Shown: piece by piece, positions 1-9,849 of the stretch | Position numbering within the stretch: position 1 is the first letter of the stretch | Layout: each line of letters starts with the position of its first letter | NCBI RefSeq assembly: GCF_008831285.2 | Contig: NC_045139.1 | Span: 20,254,412-20,318,411 of the forward strand | Length of the DNA: 64,000 nt | Direction of reading: 5' to 3' | Origin: Nymphaea colorata | Lineage: Eukaryota > Streptophyta > Magnoliopsida > Nymphaeales > Nymphaeaceae | The notes under the pieces: model-generated | What the model was told of the DNA's origin: nothing | Seen by the model: only the letters and a program-made list of their open reading frames with translations | Database searches by the model: none | Position numbers and translations under genes: made by a program

Positions 1-301
1 AATTTCTTTATCGACAGTTCCTCCATTGAACCGGCTAGGTATCTGTTTTTATTTTTTGTAGATTAGGTTGAAATAAAAATATAATATAATTAACATTCTG
101 ATATTTGACTTGTTTTGGATATAATTTTATTATTACAACAAATTATTATTTTTTGAAATACATCATAAAACAAAAAAGGACAGTTAAAGGAGCCTTCCAA
201 GCATGAAACACCATTTGCAATGAAATTTTACACTAGAGCATTCAAAATCTTATCGAATGTTCATGAGGAGACAAAATTTTAAGTACTATGAAGTAGACCT
301 T

Positions 302-427
302 ATGGGGCATTTGATAGCCATTGATTCGAGATTCTCGTGATTTGAGAGCCATAGATTCAAGATCATGGGGCATTTGATAGCCATTGATTCGAGATTCTCA
401 TGATTTGAGAGCCATAGATTCAAGATC
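302..427. repeat. 63-bp tandem duplication (two copies)
   Basis: Units 302-364 and 365-427 are 63 bp each and differ at one base (ctcGtga versus ctcAtga). The unit contains the near-palindromic words gattcgagattctc and gatttgagagcc. A short reading frame through the second unit shows no similarity to anything I know and is probably chance. Near-identity implies a recent duplication. Confidence 0.9.
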
Positions 428-1437
428 CGACCCTCCTGTTGGACTAGCTGTGGATGATCAAAGATGGTCTACCATCGAATTTTTGCAGAACTTGTTTGAT
501 AATGTCTTTTATAGATGCAGTGAGATAGGTATGGTTGCAGGCCCAAAGAAATTCGTTGTGTTTGAAATTCCTTGGATGATTTAGAGACCCTCTTGCCTGT
601 AGTGTAGGTTGTTTTGGGGTATTTGTTTTCTCTTAAAGCAATAAAAGGGAGGGAGCCCTATCTCCTGCGGGCTTTGCATTGGAAGGTAGGACCCTTCACC
701 TCCAATTCTAAAGCTAGCCTTTTCTCAATGCAAAGAAGTAAAATAAGGATCTTAGGTTAGATTTTTTAGGTTTGTTAGTTTGATGGGTGATGGATCGTAT
801 TATAAATTTTTTATTATGTCAGCAATGCAAAAGCATGCCATGTTAGATCAACATCAGATCCATGGACTTCAAATCCAGAGTGATTAAATATAGCAGTCAA
901 AGGAGAGAAATTCAAGCTTTAGCGTGTCCTTGTTGTCGCTTAAAAAGTTGGTGTTGACTTTACACATTTCCCAATTAATTTCTCAACAATTGGCCAACGG
1001 AAAAGTCACATGCAATACAAACGAAAAAATGTATTCTTTCTCCATTAAGATCCTAAAGATGTGCGTAAATATTGTTCACAACTTTGGCTTCATCCATTTT
1101 TGAATGAGCATTTAATCGTTGGCCGTTTGGAGTTAAATTACGTTGTCCGACTAAGCTGCTAGGTTCGAGTCCAATAAGGGATCTTGTTTGAACCGTTGAC
1201 GTCCACAAGTGATAGTTACCGCCAAAACTCCCGGAAACAAACCCCACAAGCTAGGCTGTCTATATAAAGCGATAAATGGTTGAGAGAAAAACAAAAAGAA
1301 AAATATGTGAACTAATATTAGATGACAAAAATCCATCACATTTTTCTTTTTGTTTTTCTCGTAACAGTTCATTTGATCGGACAGTCCTTATTAGATGGCT
1401 GAGTGACTTTCAAAAGATTCACAATTCAATTTTCTTA
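428..1437. other. Intergenic, nothing recognised
   Basis: AT-rich DNA with no convincing coding region on either strand. A perfect pol III B-box word (GGTTCGAGTCC, 1162-1172) occurs, but I see no good A box upstream, so I do not call a tRNA or SINE. Confidence 0.5.
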
Positions 1438-1452
1438 TATATATATATATAA

Positions 1453-1830
1453 ATTGGTAGATCCCAGATAGCTACTTAGGGATAAAACACAAACTCTTTA
1501 AATTTTTGCTAAAAGAATACTTTAAACAAAATACAAACAACATTTGTAAAAAATAATTTGATACAAAACAAGCTTTAGTTTAAGTTGTTCTTAAGAAAAA
1601 TCATGATTTCTCCACTTTCAAAATTTTGGTGTTACATGAACAATTTTAATTTTATTTATTATAAAAATAGGGTTAAATTGTAAAAATGGTTAACCTAACA
1701 TATGTTTCTCATCAACTGATTTTCAAGATCATATCTATAAGGTTAGATTATAAAAAAAATACCTTAATCATTGCATTTAAGCAATTTGCTTTTTGTCCCT
1801 CACTTAGTAGTATAGGACCTACCAATCACT
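1453..1830 (+). mobile_element. TA-microsatellite-flanked short element, copy A
   Basis: First of four related AT-rich segments (others 1971-2338, 4529-4765 and, inverted, 5470-5787). Shared landmarks in order: a start resembling 'cacttaggga.aaa.acaa', 'tgatacaaaaca', 'ttattataaaaa', 'gatcaact', 'aagatcatat', 'tttttgtccctc' and a right end 'ctaccaatcac'. It is preceded by a short (TA)n run (about 1438-1452) and followed by a CT run. No coding capacity. Non-autonomous DNA transposons embedded in (TA)n, such as rice Micron, look like this; membership of that family is inference. Confidence 0.6.
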
Positions 1831-1925
1831 CTCTTTCTCTCTCTCTCTTTCTCTCTCTTGTTCTTGTATATAGGAGACTTCTTGTTCCCAAATTTTGTTA
1901 TGCATTTCTATTTTATAGCTCTCAC

Positions 1926-1930
<5 letters not shown>

Positions 1931-1970
<40 letters not shown>
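1931..1970. repeat. (TA)20 microsatellite
   Basis: Uninterrupted TA dinucleotides between copies A and B of the short element family. It may have been the insertion target or may have expanded at the element end. Confidence 0.97.
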
Positions 1971-1975
<5 letters not shown>

Positions 1976-2333
1976 GACACTTAGGTTATGGATAAATACA
2001 AGACCTTTAATTTTTTGCCAAAAAGTTATTTTAAATAAAATATAAACATCATAATATATTTATGTAAACTACTTTGATATAAAACATGTTTTGAATCTAG
2101 TTGCTTTTACGAATAATGTTGATTTTTCTATAATCAAAATGTGGATGCTATGAGAGCCACTCATTTTTTTATTATAAAAACAATAATAAAGCTCACAAAA
2201 TGATCAACTTAATATATATTTTGGATCAACTAATTTATAAGACTATATTGGTATGTTTAAATTTAAAAAACTTTAAATATCATATTTAAAGGGTCTGATT
2301 TTTGTCCTTGCTCTGTTGGTTTGGTTTCTACCA

Positions 2334-2338
<5 letters not shown>
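1971..2338 (+). mobile_element. TA-microsatellite-flanked short element, copy B
   Basis: About 368 bp, exactly bracketed by (TA)n on both sides (1931-1970 and 2339-2372). It is the most complete copy and shares the ordered landmarks of copy A, including 'taaaacatgtttt', 'ttgatttttctataatcaaa', 'tgatcaactta', 'gggtctgatttttgtcc' and the terminal 'ctaccaatcac'. No open reading frame of note. The exact bracketing is the best evidence that the family is associated with TA microsatellites. Confidence 0.7.

Positions 2339-2372
<34 letters not shown>
2339..2372. repeat. (TA)n microsatellite
   Basis: TA run directly abutting the right end of copy B. Confidence 0.95.
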
Positions 2373-2376
<4 letters not shown>

Positions 2377-2747
2377 ATCCAAATAATAACCAAACCCAAC
2401 TTCAATTTGTTGATTATTAGAAAAACGAAAGAGAATAGGAATGTGTGTGGTACATCAATCCACATTTATATGGTTGGTGGTTGCGTGCATAGTCCTGTGC
2501 AGTTTAATGACAAAAATGCCCTTAATAAAGTAAAAATAAGGATACACAGCCTGAGAAACAGGTGGACATTCGATGAGTATGAGTATTTGGGTACACAGCC
2601 TGTGATAGGCTAGACTAGGGTTGGCAATTTGCCACTTGGGCCGGCTCGATGAAAAAAACTCAGCAAGCTGGGCTGGCTTGAGTTGGGTATTGGTAGCCCG
2701 ATATATATACATATATACTTAAAATTTACCACCACATTTTTATTTTG

Positions 2748-2786
<39 letters not shown>

Positions 2787-3310
2787 CTCTCAGGACATCA
2801 CCAATGATTCTTTTAGAAGCTCTTTCTGTATGGCTGATGACTGCTTTAGAAACACTTAACATGTCGCCAAGTGTTTTTAAGATATTAAAATATGAAATGT
2901 TAAGATTTTCAAATATAGGTAAGTGGGTCAGGCTTAGGCCACCGCCAATGGCTTCAGGTCAGACTAAGTTCGGCTTTGTTGAGCCTTGGGATAGCCTGAT
3001 GCCAACAGTGATTGTTAGAGGGACAAATGTAACCGAAAAGTTTAAAGTGTACATTCCTTAAGAGAAAAAAATCTGATATCCCCCAACCTCCCTTCTTCGT
3101 TTTTTAGTGCATAATTGTTGTGTGCACTGCACGCAACTCGATCAGCCTCCCTCAACGGACGTATACATTGTTGCATGCTCTATAATTCCGACCAAAGCAA
3201 CGACACTGGAAGTGGGTGTCGTTCTACTGTGATCACTTTTGTTCTGTACCGGTTCAAACTCGAACCGGATATTAATTTAAAGCAGGTAGTTGCTCAGTCC
3301 ATATGCATCA
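2373..3310. other. Upstream region of the carbonic anhydrase gene
   Basis: No gene recognised. It contains another (TA)16 run at 2751-2782 and short chance reading frames. The last few hundred bases before 3311 presumably hold distal promoter sequence of the carbonic anhydrase gene. Confidence 0.5.
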
Positions 3311-3311
3311 G

Positions 3312-3339
3312 CACGTGACGTCGTCACTGTCTATAAAAG
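3312..3339 (+). promoter_or_regulatory. Core promoter of the carbonic anhydrase gene: G-box/C-box hybrid plus TATA box
   Basis: CACGTG (G-box, 3312-3317) overlaps TGACGTC (3316-3322), giving an ACGT-rich bZIP-type composite site. TATAAAAG lies at 3332-3339, 62-69 bp before the ATG. By usual plant TATA spacing, transcription would start near 3360-3370, leaving a 5' leader of about 35 nt. G-box and C-box cores are known bZIP/bHLH targets for light, ABA and stress control; which applies here cannot be seen. Confidence 0.7.
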
Positions 3340-3400
3340 GGCTTCAACTCAACGCTAAATAGACCAACCAGAGCAACGTAGGTGAGCGAGTTCCTCAGAA

Positions 3401-3484
3401 ATGGCAATGAACTCCAAGTTCATCCTTCTCTCTGTTCTTTTTGGTGCGCTCTTGTTTGCATGCATCACCTTTGCTCAAGGTGGT

Positions 3485-3522
<38 letters not shown>

Positions 3523-6500
3523 TTCATGCAGGCAGTACGTTCTTGCCCTAATTAATTTCTTTGCTAGCTTGAAATATCCATGGTCAAATAAGCCGTAAAT
3601 TTAAAAATGATGAACAGAAGAAGTGTTTGAATATGAAGAAGGGAGCCCAAGAGGGCCACAACATTGGGGGGAGCTCAACTTCCCAAACTGGACAACCTGT
3701 GGACAAGGAATGATGCAATCCCCCATTGATATTGAAAGCAAGGATGCCATAGTTGCTCCAGAACTGGGGCCACTGAAAAGGAATTACAAGGCAGCCCGTG
3801 CTATTCTAAGGAACAGACGCCATGATATCAGTGTATGATCAGTACTAAGGCTTCTTCCATTTTTTTTTTCTGTCTTAACTCCCTTTTATCTTTTCTCCTT
3901 AATTTCTGTCATATAAGCTGATGACGTGTCGTGGTGTTTCATGCATGGCATGCCTGATGCAGGTTGAATGGACAGAAGACGCAGGCTACATTACTATTGG
4001 AAACACCAAGTATTTCTTGAATCAGTCACATTGGCACATACCTACTGAGCATCGCTTCAATAATAAAAGGTACATATGGAGTCCATCGGGTCATTTTATA
4101 TATATATATATGTGTGTGTGCGTGTGTCCTTATCGATAAGGTTTCTAATGAATGTATTGTATATAGAGGATCAATTGTCGGATATCAGTATTGTTCCTTA
4201 ACTTCTTACAGCTAATTTGTTTGGTGTTCATAATCTCCTGACATGCATATGGTTTTTTCAGCTACAACATGGAGATGCATATGGTCCATAGGAGCGAAGA
4301 TGGAAGGATAGCAGTGATTGGGATTCCCTACAGAATTGGTTTCTTGAGTGATAAGTTTCTTGGGAAGGTAACGCTTAACAAATTTCTGAATGCTGGCCGT
4401 TAATCTAATTAACTTCACAAGGGCCAGGAAAGATCAGCAGAAATTCACAAAGCATCTCCCTTCTTATGGGAACGGAAGGATCGTCCATTACTTGAGAAAC
4501 GGATTCCCTTGGATGACTAAATCCAACAGATATAAAACATGTTTTGATACAGTTATTTTTATGAAAATGTGGATTTTTTTATTATCAAAATGTTGATGCT
4601 ATAGGAGACAGTCATTTTTGCTTATTATAAAAACACTATTAAATATGAAAAATGATCAACTATTATATCAACCTATTCTTAAGGTCATATTGGTCTTAGA
4701 TTGCAAAAAAAAGAAAACACCTTAAAAGATCACATTTCAATGAATTCGTTTTAGCCCCTCACCTAATATATATATATATATATATAGCTGATATGAGCAG
4801 TCCAATCGTTAGATCAGATAGCTTAGATGTTGTCGTCTTTGTTTTTAATTTTTTTTTCACATTCTCTCTCCTCGACCTTCCTTCCATTGCCCGATTTTCT
4901 CAAGTTCCTGCCTCGCTCCCCTTATTGATCCATAAGCACCGGAGCCGCCGGCACCTTTTCCAGAAACCAGTGAGCCCACTGACGGTGGGGAAAAGGCACC
5001 AGTGGCGGCCTCCCTTTCCTCTCCAAATCCCTCTTCCCTCTTTCATTTTTATTAAAAGACGGTGTATGAGTCCACCCATCTTCTCCCTCCCTTCCTCTTC
5101 TTGACCTATACCACCAAGGCCATCACCGTCGGGCCCGCCGATACCCAGTAGGCCCTCTGCGCGTGGCCCTGGTTATAGGTGGGAGGGAGTCGATGAAAGG
5201 AAGGAGGCAAGATCAGTTTGAGAGAAAATGTTAAAAAATAATAATAAAATAATAAAATAAAACAGCATTTGAGCTAACCGATCTAAAGATCGGATGATTC
5301 AGTCAATTTGAGCTAGACTTGTTCATTTTATATATATATATAGAATCGTGATAGAATCATGACTCTAGCTATTTAGAATCACTTAGGTTACTGGTTGTGG
5401 CCCGAGATAAATGTATGACCTTCATGAATGTATTGGATGACTTTGAATAGTTATGATAAAAACCAATTCAGTAGGTGAGGAACAAAAATCACTCCTTTGA
5501 TCTGTAAGGTGTTTTTGTGCAATCTAAGTTACCAATATGACCTTAAGAATATGTCGATATAAGACATATATTCATTTAGTCATTTTGCATATTTTGATAG
5601 TGTTTTTATAATATGCAAAAATTAAATGGCTACTATAGCGTCACCTTTTTTATAATAAAAAATCCAATTTTTTTAACAAAAAATAACTTGAATCAAAACA
5701 TGTTTTATATCAGAATAATTTTTTGTAAATATATTGGGTGCTTATATTTTATTTAGCAAAAAAATAAAGGGTCAGATTTTTGTCCCTTATATATATATAT
5801 ATAAAAAAGGGTGGTGCCATGAACTTTATATTTCAGGGACTAAAATATACTTTCAAAATTTTAACAAGATTCTTAATATAATTTTTCATATTTTTATATA
5901 GGTTAAATTAAAATTTATAAAATTTGCATGCAAACTTTTGAAATTTAAAAAGTCTGAGCATGGCCTCTGTCGTCCCCCCTGCCTCCACCCTTGTATATAA
6001 ATACATACACTCATCCAACGGAGTCCGTTTCTGAAGCAATGGACGATCCTTTCTATTAAAAGGGAGGTTCTTAATTAATTTCTCTTGATCCTTATTTTTT
6101 TTTATAATGTGGCTGTATTAATTATTTAATTCCTTTAATGCAGCTAGTTGACAAGATATTGTATCTATCAATTAACCGGAATCTTAGCTCTATAAATGCC
6201 GGGGTGGTGGATCCCTACGATGTTGGAATTGGGTTCGGAGACAGCTACTTCAGGTACAATGGGCTCCCTTACCACCCCACCCTGCACTGAGGGTGTACTT
6301 TGGACTGTCATGAAAGACGTAAGTACTACTCCTGCCTTTTTCACTTCCCTGTTTCCAATATGCACTATGTACAAGCGTGCATGGCATGCGTTTTTTCTTA
6401 TAGTACTGGACACATAAGAGAGAGAGAGAGAGAGAGACCATGATTCTAGTATTCAGGGTGCTCTGAAAGACTCTGGAAATTAAAATGACCCCATATAAGA

Positions 6501-7687
6501 ATGAAAAATCGCAATTAATGGTGAAATATTTTGAAAATTGGTTCCCTCAATTAATTTTGTGATTAAAGAGAGAATGAAAAGCAACAATTAATTGGATAAC
6601 TTCTCAAGATGCGGCTGAATTTAATTTGCACAGTTCAAGAGTTCACTTGCTCCCCACAAATCAAGTGAACCAGCAATCATGCCAAAGATTCTAAGTCTAC
6701 ATTTTTTTTTTCCTTTCCCATGTGACCATAGGTTCAAAGCGTGGCCCTCTATCAAATTCTGGCATTGCAAGTAGCAGTTGACCCAGTAAGTGCTTCTTCC
6801 ATTTATATATATATATATATAGGTCTTTTTTTTAATGAAAATATTAACGTTTTCCATTGATGAGAAAGCAAAATTCTATTGTTAAAAATCATATTTAATT
6901 TCGTATATCACAGTTGGTTGACTTATAAGAAAGAACTTAAGAAAAAAACATTTCCAACATTTTCTTATAACTAACTGATCGTGACGGAATTAAAACCATT
7001 TGGTTTGTCAGAGGAAAGACAATAATAGAAGTATCTTATTTTCTCAAAGCTCATTTGAAGAGAAAAACTTAACCTAGCTATGACAATAATTCTAAGTTTC
7101 TCCAAGTAAATTTTTGCCAAAATATTAATTTTTAATTCAGCAAAAAACCTTCTGAAATCATAAATAAATAACAAAATTTTGAAATTAATTAAAAATTTGT
7201 AATATCTGCAAAACATTGGTGATGCTGATATACTGTGTCATAAAAAATTTATTTTATTCTTTTTTGGCCGATAAACCAACACTTTTTCTATACCAATCTG
7301 AATCGGACTACTGATCACTGGCAACTTTTACCTTCATTGAATTTTATTTTACTTTGAGTTTCGATGCTAGGAGGGGCTATAATGCACATTATATGTATAA
7401 GGCTATCCTTTTGCCTCAGATTTCACATTCAGGGCGGTGATTTAAGATGATCCCATCTCAGACCTTACAAGTTCAACTGAGGTTTTAAATCCTTGGTTTC
7501 AAAGACACATAGTGATTACTTAGCTGTTTGTATATTCTATGCATTTCGTCAAAACTTTGCTTCTTATTAGACGTTTTTATAAGTTGATCCTAAATATACA
7601 TACGTTTGATTGTTCTTGCAGGGATATCAGCAAAATGCCAGACCTATCCAACCCATCAACGGCAGAAAGGTTTTGCTGTACAAGTAG
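3401..7687 (+). CDS. Alpha-type carbonic anhydrase, seven exons, apparent frameshift in exon 5
   Basis: Reversible hydration of CO2 to bicarbonate, zinc-dependent; plant alpha forms are usually secretory or apoplastic. My exon model: 3401-3479, 3618-3832, 3963-4069, 4262-4367, 6144-6318, 6732-6785, 7622-7687, all with GT...AG introns and compatible phases, about 266 residues once the frameshift is ignored, normal for the family. Exon 1 encodes a signal peptide (MAMNSKF then a hydrophobic core ending TFAQ). Visible motifs: WGEL, CGQGMMQSPIDI, SHWHIPTEH (two zinc His), EMHMVH (third zinc His), SLTTPPCTEGVLWTV (active-site Thr; the Cys should pair with that of CGQG), and a C-terminal NARPIQPINGR. 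N-glycosylation sequons NWT and NQS are present. GGG at 6261-6263 looks one base too long: upstream frame reads ...SYFRYNG, downstream motif lies in +1. Either a recent pseudogene or a sequence error. Confidence 0.88.
3480..3617 (+). other. Intron 1 of the carbonic anhydrase gene with a (TC)n tract
   Basis: GT at 3480 and AG at 3616-3617 give the only phase-compatible join I find (codon G|AA). A TC dinucleotide run of about 30 bp fills 3489-3520 and is probably length-polymorphic. Confidence 0.75.
4529..4765 (+). mobile_element. TA-microsatellite-flanked short element, copy C (5' truncated, in intron 4)
   Basis: Shares with copies A, B and D the landmarks 'ataaaacatgttttgata', 'ttttattatcaaaatg', 'ttattataaaaacact', 'aaatgatcaact', 'ttcttaaggtcatattggt' and 'gcccctcaccta'. 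The right side abuts a (TA)n run (4766-4787). The left third of the family consensus is missing. It lies inside intron 4 and forms part of that intron's 1.78-kb expansion. Confidence 0.65.
4786..5328. mobile_element. TIR element (~540 bp) bracketed by (TA)n, in intron 4
   Basis: The left end (agct..., tccaatcgttagatcagata, then gcttagatgttgt) matches the reverse complement of the right end (agct..., tccgatctttagatcggtta, then gctcaaatgctgt) over about 50 bp; the best 24-bp core agrees at 19 positions by my count. (TA)n runs abut both ends (4766-4787 and 5329-5342), so TA target duplication is likely but cannot be resolved inside the repeat. The interior is GC-richer and differs from the neighbouring Micron-like copies. 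No transposase is encoded, so it would be non-autonomous. Confidence 0.6.
5470..5787 (-). mobile_element. TA-microsatellite-flanked short element, copy D (inverted, in intron 4)
   Basis: The reverse complement carries the family landmarks: 'gggacaaaaatctgaccc', 'ataaaacatgttttgat', 'ttattataaaaacact', 'ttcttaaggtcatattggt', 'ttgttcctcaccta'. The right side abuts (TA)n at 5788-5803. Orientation is opposite to copies A-C. Together with copy C and the TIR element it explains most of intron 4. Confidence 0.65.
6417..6436. repeat. (AG)n microsatellite in intron 5
   Basis: A run of AG dinucleotides just downstream of exon 5 of the carbonic anhydrase gene. Remaining intron 5 and 6 sequence is AT-rich with no other recognised content apart from a (TA)n run near 6804-6821 in intron 6. 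Confidence 0.9.
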
Positions 7688-7726
7688 ATAACTTATCTCC
7701 ATGTTCTGACATTTGGGAGTTACTAC

Positions 7727-7955
7727 TATATTATCCTAAATAAGTACATCTGTACGTGTCTAAATAATTAAAGCAGCTCCCAAGTAAAATAAGATGGAAT
7801 AAATATTTCCTTTTCTGTACATTATGTCCATCAGTAATGTATTGACATTTACTGTCCTTACTTTCTTTGCCAGGAAGTCAGCATTGTATTGTCCTAAATA
7901 AGTATATATGTGTGAAATAAGATGCAAAAAATATTTCTTGTTACATAGTTTGTCA
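7727..7955 (+). repeat. Imperfect direct repeat downstream of the carbonic anhydrase stop codon
   Basis: About 75-85 bp beginning 'ttatcctaaataagta' near 7730 recurs from 'ttgtcctaaataagta' near 7890, each followed by '(a)aaataagatg', an A-rich 'aatatttc' and a 'gtacatt/gttacatag' segment. Both copies lie 40-270 bp after the stop, so either could supply the 3' end. Both contain AATAA-type words, but no poly(A) site can be chosen from sequence alone. Confidence 0.6.
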
Positions 7956-8639
7956 TTGTTGTACGTCCAAAGGTGGTCATCCAGCAAATCTCTTCATGTG
8001 CTTATATGCTCAAATGGAGAAAGTAAAAAGTGTTTTAATTTGTAGCCAGTAGGCACGTGCTCTCAACATTTGACCTAGTGACATGCTTGCTATGGGAATC
8101 AGACCGAGTGGTTAGGTTTAAGACCTTCGTGTTGAAAGGGCAATTAAGGGGTGTTTGATTCAGGTAGTAACTCCCATTCCTCAACGTTCGCTTGGTTCAG
8201 GTAGGTCACTCAACTCCATCGTCAACTGATGCCTTTCATACTCTATTTCCACAGATTTCACACCATTTTTTGGCCAACCTACTGGTTAGACAATGGGTTT
8301 CCCATCCTCATGCCCCAACTAGACACTCCCAACATTCAATAGAAAAGTCCTTTGCTGATTTACCCATTTTTTCCAATTACTGTTGATTCCCTCTTTTGAA
8401 CATTCCAGCGACTCCAGCTGATTTCCAACGATTTTTTTATTTTTTGTTTTGTTGTCATCAACTCATCCTATGATATTCTATATTTATGTTTCTATCTTTT
8501 TGTTTGTAGCATTTTTTTTATTTTTGTTCATAATATAATATTGTGTCGCTGCACCCGCACCGAAGTTTTTTTTGGACTTTACCGCATCCCGCACCCAAGT
8601 GACATAGGATATCTGTCATCATGGAAAATCATGATTATC
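7956..8639. other. Intergenic, nothing recognised
   Basis: No supported gene. The word 'ggggtgtttgattcagg' near 8150 resembles the ends of common plant MITEs, but I could not find its inverted partner. Confidence 0.4.
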
Positions 8640-9570
8640 AATTATAAGTAATTTTAAAAGAAGAAAAACACAACATACTTTTAAAGTACTACCTATACCT
8701 GTCGATAGGATACATTCATCGATAATGCACTGGACCACCTAGTAATTCCTCCCTTGCCAAGTGAAAAGGTAGATGAACCATAATATAAAAAAATGCATGA
8801 GGAAAAATCCTTTCTAGGTGGCACAATGTAAGAGAAATTTTTTTATCTAACTCAATCAATTCATTTTCATGTAAAACGTTTGAACACAACTGCTTGAAAA
8901 AATTGCATAACTCTATAATTACAGAGCTTATATTTTTTGCCAATGATCTGCGTATAGACAGTGGAAGCATTTGATGCATCAAGATATGACAGTCATGTGA
9001 TTTAAGCCATTAAAGTTTGTGTTCTTTTATATGAACACATCGAGAGATATTGGCTGAATAATGAATCTTCGATACTTTTTTAACATTTTACAAAAGATAT
9101 CGTTTTCACTTTTGTGCATGGAGAAGTAAGGCGTACTTTATTTCTATCTTCAAGTTGCACTGGGTGAAGTGAATCTCTTATAAACATGGCTTTCATCTCA
9201 AGCCAAGCATAAATTGCGTCTTTTGATTTGCCTTCAATGTTCAGCAATGTACCAAGCAAGTTATCACACACTTTTTTTTCCATGTGCATCACATCTAAAT
9301 TGTGCCACAGTATATGGTGTTCTCAATAAAGCAATTGAAAAAGTATACTTTTCTTCCAGTTATAAGGCAAAGACGGTATGGTAATTCTTTGTCCAAAGGA
9401 AGTTCTAATATTTTCAACTTCATGTAGTACCTCAAATCTAGAAAGAGCAATAAGAGCATGTCTTACTTCCATCTTGCCATCGAAAGAACGTGCATATGTA
9501 TGATATTGATGAGTTATTGGTAACGGTAGTCTATGTTGAATCTTCCTCTGTATATGACTCCAGATAAAAT
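8640..9570 (-). mobile_element. CACTA (En/Spm) transposase TNP2 relic, copy 1
   Basis: Read on the minus strand, pieces appear in TNP2 order: HTYARSFDGKMEVRHA...FEVLHEVENIRTSFG (about 9480-9360), WKKSILFQL (about 9340), then MMHMEKKVCDNLLGTLLN.EGKSKD (9292-9215), and finally the DUF4218-type MLPLSIRRSLAKN...LCNFFKQLCS...FFYIMVHLPFHL..E...GGPVHYR (8975-8716). Frameshifts and missing blocks between pieces show it is dead. Family assignment rests on these recognisable TNP2 signatures; element ends (CACTA termini) were not found. Confidence 0.82.
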
Positions 9571-9849
9571 GAAATATCTTGAAGATATGTATCTTGGAGA
9601 TCTTCGCTCCTTTTGAGAGCATTTCAGTTGAAAATGCTCTTGTTTGGATAAAATCTTTAATTTCTTGATATCATGGTGCTTCTCTGCTTTCTTCTTGCAA
9701 TACCTATTCTGATATGATGCAAGATAGCTATTTGAGTCTACCAACTTCAAAAGATTGAATGGACTCTCCAAGTTTGAATGAGATGGTGGAGCCAAGACTG
9801 GCCAAACCATATGTGATCAGGTTAAATTTTCTCTTGACATGTGAGAGTT

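Noticed and set aside
1110-1185. Perfect pol III B box GGTTCGAGTCC
   Set aside because: The candidate A box (ttggccgtttgg) mismatches key positions and the T stem does not pair; not enough for a tRNA or SINE call.
6168-6441. Minus-strand frames of 63-81 residues over carbonic anhydrase exon 5
   Set aside because: Antisense shadows of a recognised exon; no independent support.
8085-8160. tRNA- or SINE-like words (gaccgagtggttaggtt, then gtttgattcagg)
   Set aside because: No cloverleaf can be drawn and the B-box-like word is a poor match; probably chance plus MITE-type sequence.
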